A stretch of 64,000 bases of DNA from the NCBI GenBank assembly GCA_021568835.1, contig JAKGSH010000010.1, forward strand, positions 2,790,001 through 2,854,000, read 5' to 3'. The notes beneath the pieces were generated by a model. It did no database searches and was not told the origin of the DNA. It saw only the letters and a program-made list of their open reading frames with translations. Each line of letters starts with the position of its first letter. The stretch's first letter is position 1. Positions 60,465 to 64,000 of this stretch are shown here, one piece after another. The stretch is from Streptomyces sp. Tue 6430. Lineage in GTDB: Bacteria; Actinomycetota; Actinomycetes; Streptomycetales; Streptomycetaceae. The position numbers and the translations under genes are program-made.

Positions 60465-62695
60465 ATGAGCCAGTCGAACGCCCAGGCCAAGGTCCAGCAC
60501 GAGCAGCCCTCCGTGGGCTCCATAGCCGCGCACCGCCCGCACACGGTGGCCGCCGCGGTATCCGATCTGGAACCCGACATCGACGCCGACCTCGACGGAT
60601 ACGAGGAGTCGCCGTACGACGGGCCCCAGCTGCCGCAGGGCCGCTTCCTCGACCGGGAGCGCAGCTGGCTGGCGTTCAACGAGCGGGTCCTGGAACTCGC
60701 CGAGGACCCGACCACGCCCCTGCTCGAGCGAGCCAACTTCCTCGCCATCTTCGCGAGCAACCTGGACGAGTTCTTCATGGTCCGGGTGGCCGGACTCAAG
60801 CGGCGCATCGCCACCGGCGTGGCCACCCGCTCCGCCTCCGGCCTCCAGCCGCGCGAGGTGCTGGAGATGATCTGGGCCCGCTCCCGCGAGCTGATGGCCC
60901 GGCACGCCGCCTGCTACCACGAGGACGTCGCCCCCGCACTCGCGGAGGAGGGCATCCACCTGGTCCGCTGGAACGAACTGACGGAGAAGGAGCAGGCTCG
61001 CCTGTTCACGCTGTTCCGGCACCAGATCTTCCCCGTCCTGACGCCCCTGGCGGTCGACCCGGCGCACCCCTTCCCGTACATCTCGGGTCTCTCCCTGAAC
61101 CTCGCGGTGATCGTGCGCAACCCGGTCAGCGGGCACAAGCACTTCGCGCGCGTGAAGGTGCCGCCGCTGCTGTCCCGCTTCCTGGAGTGCTCCCCGGGCC
61201 GGTACGTCCCCGTCGAGGACGTCATCGCCGCCCACCTGGAGGAACTGTTCCCGGGCATGGAGGTGCTGGAGAGCCACGCCTTCCGCCTCACCCGCAACGA
61301 GGACCTCGAGGTCGAGGAGGACGACGCCGAGAACCTCCTCCAGGCCCTGGAGAAGGAACTCATGCGGCGCCGCTTCGGACCGCCGGTGCGCCTGGAGGTC
61401 GAGGAGTCCATCGACCGCGAGGTGCTCGACCTGCTGGTGCGCGAGCTGAAGATCGGCGAGGCCGAGGTGTACCCGCTGCCGGGCCCCCTGGACCTCACCG
61501 GCCTGTTCCGCATCCACGGCCTGGACCGGCCCGAGCTGAAGTACCGCAAGTTCATCGCGGGCGTCCACCGTGACCTGGCCGAGGTCGAGTCGGCGTCCGC
61601 GCCCGACATCTTCGCGGCTCTGCGCAACCGGGACGTGCTGCTGCACCACCCGTACGACAGCTTCTCCACCTCCGTCCAGGCCTTCCTGGAGCAGGCGGCC
61701 GCCGACCCGGACGTCCTCGCCATCAAGCAGACCCTGTACCGCACCTCCGGCGACTCCCCGATAGTCGACGCGCTCATCGACGCCGCCGAGTCCGGCAAGC
61801 AGGTCCTGGTGCTGGTCGAGATCAAGGCCCGCTTCGACGAGCACGCCAACATCAAGTGGGCGCGCAAGCTGGAGGAGGCCGGCTGCCACGTCGTCTACGG
61901 CCTCGTCGGCCTGAAGACCCACTGCAAGCTGTCCCTGGTGGTCCGCCAGGAGGGCGAGACGCTGCGGCGCTACAGCCACGTCGGCACCGGCAACTACCAC
62001 CCGAAGACGGCCCGGCTGTACGAGGACCTCGGCCTGCTCACCGCCGACCCCCAGGTCGGCGCGGACCTCTCCGACCTCTTCAACCGGCTCTCCGGCTACT
62101 CCCGCCGCGAGACCTACCGCCGGCTGCTGGTCGCCCCCAAGTCCCTGCGCGACGGCCTGATCTCGCGCATCGACAAGGAGGTCCAGCACCACCGCGCCGG
62201 ACGCCCCGCCCACGTCCGCATCAAGGTCAACTCGATGGTGGACGAGGCGATCATCGACGCCCTCTACCGGGCGTCCCAGGCCGGTGTCCCGGTCGACGTC
62301 TGGGTGCGCGGCATCTGCGCCGTGCGGCCGGGCGTGCCGGGCCTGTCGGAGAACATCCGGGTCCGTTCGATCCTCGGCCGCTTCCTGGAGCACTCCCGGG
62401 TGTTCGGATTCGGCAACGGCGGCGAGCCCGAGGTGTGGATCGGCAGCGCCGACATGATGCACCGCAACCTCGACCGCCGTATCGAAGCCCTGGTCAGGGT
62501 CGTCGACCCGGCCCACCGGGCGGCACTGAACCGGCTCCTGGAGACCGGCATGTCGGACTCCACCGCGTCCTGGCACCTCGGCCCGGACGGCGAGTGGACA
62601 CGGCACGCGACCGACACGGACGGCCAGCCCTGCGCAACGTGCAGGAGATGCTCATAGACGCCCGGAGGCGCCGGCGTGGCACCGCGACACCATGA
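60465..62695 (+). CDS. ppk: Polyphosphate kinase, frameshift near 62630
   Basis: Polyphosphate kinase 1 of about 743 residues, reversibly making polyphosphate from ATP. The N-terminal extension (1-60) is acidic and variable. The PPK1 N, middle and C1/C2 domains follow (RFLDRERSWLAFNERVLELAEDP, NLDEFFMVRVAGL). Phosphorylated and catalytic histidines lie in RYSHVGTGNYHPKTARLYEDLG and GSADMMHRNLDRRIE. The last 20 residues (RNVQEMLIDARRRRRGTATP) are in the next frame, fitting one missing C after GQP. ATG 60465 is the likely start. It overlaps the CHAD gene by 20 bp. Confidence 0.94.
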
Positions 62696-63806
62696 CCTGA
62701 CGGATTCCACGGCCGGGCACGTCGCCCCACCCGTGACCGGGGAGGCCCTGGCCGGCTATCTCCGGGGCCAGGCCACCGAGTTCCTGCGCGCACTGCGCCT
62801 GCACCGGGAGACCGGCGGCGGGCAGAACGGCTCGGGCGGCGGCACGGCGGACGCCGTCGACGCGGCGCGCGCCCTGCGCCGCTCGGCCCGCCGGATCAGC
62901 GGCAGCCTGCACACCTTCCGCCCGCTGCTCGACCCCGGCTGGTCGGAGGAGATACGCCCCGAACTGGCCTGGGTGTCGGGCACGCTGGCCCTGGAGCACG
63001 CCTGCGCGTCCCGCCTGGAGCGGCTGCTGCTCGCGCTGCAACGGCTGTCGGGGGCGACGGTGGTACCGGCCCAGGCGCCGGTGTCGGGGACGGGCGCGGC
63101 CGGCGGAACGGCCGTGTCCGTGGCCGGCTCCCGCAAGGCAGCCCCGCCGAGGGCGGCGAACACCGCCCCCGACCGCGGCAACCTGACCGTGGGCGCGGCC
63201 AAGGCGGGCGCCCTCCTCGACCGCCAGCTCACCCTCGCCCGCACCCGGGCCCACTCCACCGCCCTCCAGGCCCTCGGTTCCTCCCGCTTCCACGCCGTCG
63301 CGGACAAGGTCGCCGTCCTGGCCAGCGAGGTGCCCCTCACCCCGCACGCCGCCACCGCCGACCCGCGCCCGCTGGCCGCCGCGGCCGAGGAACGCCTCGC
63401 GGACGCGGTGGCCGCGCTGCCCCTGGTGACCGCGGGCCATCCGTACAACGCGGAGGCGCTGATCCACGGCCTGTCCCCGGACCCGGCACCGCACCCGCAG
63501 GACGCGCCCTGGCACCAGGTCCGCCTCCTGCTGCGCCTGCACCGCTACGCCCTGGAGGTCCTGCACGGCGACGACGGCCCGCCCGACATCCGGCTGCTCC
63601 CGGCCGGCCAGGCCCTCGACCGCCACCGCGACGCCTCGGAGGCGGCGGCCGCGGCGGCCCAGGCGGCCCGGACGCCCCGCATCGCCCCGGCGACGGCGTA
63701 CGCGCTGGGCGTGCTGCACGCGGACCAGCGGCACGAGGTGGAAGCCGCCCGGTACGCCTTCCAGCGTTCGTGGCAGAAACAGACCGTGGGCACGACCACG
63801 TCGTAA
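62676..63806 (+). CDS. CHAD domain protein
   Basis: 376 residues with a CHAD domain, an alpha-helical fold rich in conserved histidines and basic residues that binds polyphosphate. Typical segments are VDAARALRRSARRISGSLHTFRPLLDPGWSEEIRPELAWV and DAPWHQVRLLLRLHRYALEVL. It lies directly after ppk with a 20-bp overlap, the usual order in actinobacteria, and probably acts with polyphosphate. It starts at GTG 62676. A glycine/alanine-rich insert occurs near residues 130-165. Confidence 0.88.
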   Translation: MAPRHHDLTDSTAGHVAPPVTGEALAGYLRGQATEFLRALRLHRETGGGQNGSGGGTADAVDAARALRRSARRISGSLHTFRPLLDPGWSEEIRPELAWVSGTLALEHACASRLERLLLALQRLSGATVVPAQAPVSGTGAAGGTAVSVAGSRKAAPPRAANTAPDRGNLTVGAAKAGALLDRQLTLARTRAHSTALQALGSSRFHAVADKVAVLASEVPLTPHAATADPRPLAAAAEERLADAVAALPLVTAGHPYNAEALIHGLSPDPAPHPQDAPWHQVRLLLRLHRYALEVLHGDDGPPDIRLLPAGQALDRHRDASEAAAAAAQAARTPRIAPATAYALGVLHADQRHEVEAARYAFQRSWQKQTVGTTTS

Positions 63807-63844
63807 GCCCGCGAGGGCCCCATTCGTCCAGGAGGCGGTGACCG

Positions 63845-64000
63845 GTGAGCCATCCCGACGGCACGTCCGAAGAGGCTCCGGTGCGGGCGGCCGGCTGCGT
63901 CCTGTGGCGGCGGTCGCCGTTCGACGGTGAGCTGGAGGTATGTCTGGTCCACCGACCGAAGTACGACGACTGGTCGCACCCCAAGGGAAAGCTCAAGCAG
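63845..64000 (+). CDS. NUDIX hydrolase, cut by window end
   Basis: First 52 codons of a MutT/NUDIX protein: VRAAGCVLWRRSPFDGELEVCLVHRPKYDDWSHPKGKLKQ is the classic start of the fold, just before the NUDIX box. GTG 63845 has AGGAGG nine bases upstream. It lies downstream of ppk and the CHAD gene on the same strand, so it may take part in polyphosphate or nucleotide metabolism. In homologues a phosphoglycerate mutase-like domain may follow, but this cannot be seen here. Confidence 0.88.
   Translation, partial: MSHPDGTSEEAPVRAAGCVLWRRSPFDGELEVCLVHRPKYDDWSHPKGKLKQ

Overview
The window reads as chromosomal DNA of a Streptomyces species. GC content is very high, GTG starts are common, and third codon positions are almost all G or C. 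The order of conserved genes (mshA, nlpC/P60, devB-devA-devE, rsiG, nur, a rhodanese gene, glnR, mshD, ppk, CHAD, NUDIX) is the order I recall for the S. coelicolor core between about SCO4204 and SCO4143, read from high to low numbers. Names given from recall rest on remembered protein sequences, not on a search.

Layout. 1-1450: left-edge IS200/IS605-type element (tnpB cut by the window edge, divergent tnpA) lying directly against an AraC regulator. 1458-8966: AraC, YbjN protein, mshA (first step of mycothiol synthesis), a methyltransferase, a secreted NlpC/P60 hydrolase and a receiver-PP2C phosphatase. 8967-12182: mobile island with a second, intact tnpB element and an IS1182-type element with 40-bp ends. 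12349-21854: DUF2516 membrane protein, HbhA-like protein, XRE regulator, acetyltransferase, a HAD gene broken by a MITE-like palindrome, a HelD-type helicase, TetR, a quinone oxidoreductase behind a SoxR-like box, and a double-APH kinase. 22115-26233: developmental dev locus with three paralogous GntR regulators (two recognised as devA and devE), the hydrolase devB, and two 60-residue membrane proteins. 26554-31430: Eis-like acetyltransferase, rsiG (c-di-GMP-dependent anti-sigma-WhiG), dtd, YgfZ-like protein, the nickel regulator nur, a nitrobindin-like protein and a 32-residue membrane peptide.

31536-41135: three-gene operon of membrane-anchored proteins of unknown function, a DsrE protein, sulfur genes (DUF1416, rhodanese and a cysteine-containing leader peptide), an LmeA-like lipid-binding protein, a multi-TM protein with a MoaD-like gene upstream, a hydrolase and glnR. 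41221-54098: LacI regulator, HtrA/trypsin-like protease, a two-component system, a pectate lyase-pectinesterase fusion, a vanadium haloperoxidase with a secreted partner, 5'-nucleotidase and mshD. 54106-60000: ECF sigma, zinc-finger anti-sigma and ABC exporter cluster, then the remains of another ABC transporter. 60465-64000: ppk, CHAD protein and a NUDIX hydrolase cut by the window end.

Two caveats. First, at least 16 frameshifts interrupt otherwise well-conserved genes (including glnR, mshD and ppk). Fifteen of them behave as single-base losses, mostly in C or G runs, so I read them as probable sequence errors and give each gene its full corrected span. Second, three disruptions look biological: a MITE in the HAD gene, an in-frame TGA with gene decay in the ABC remnant at 58926-59991, and a fragment of a second 5'-nucleotidase gene at 50890-50990. 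I see no rRNA, tRNA, CRISPR array or secondary-metabolite cluster.
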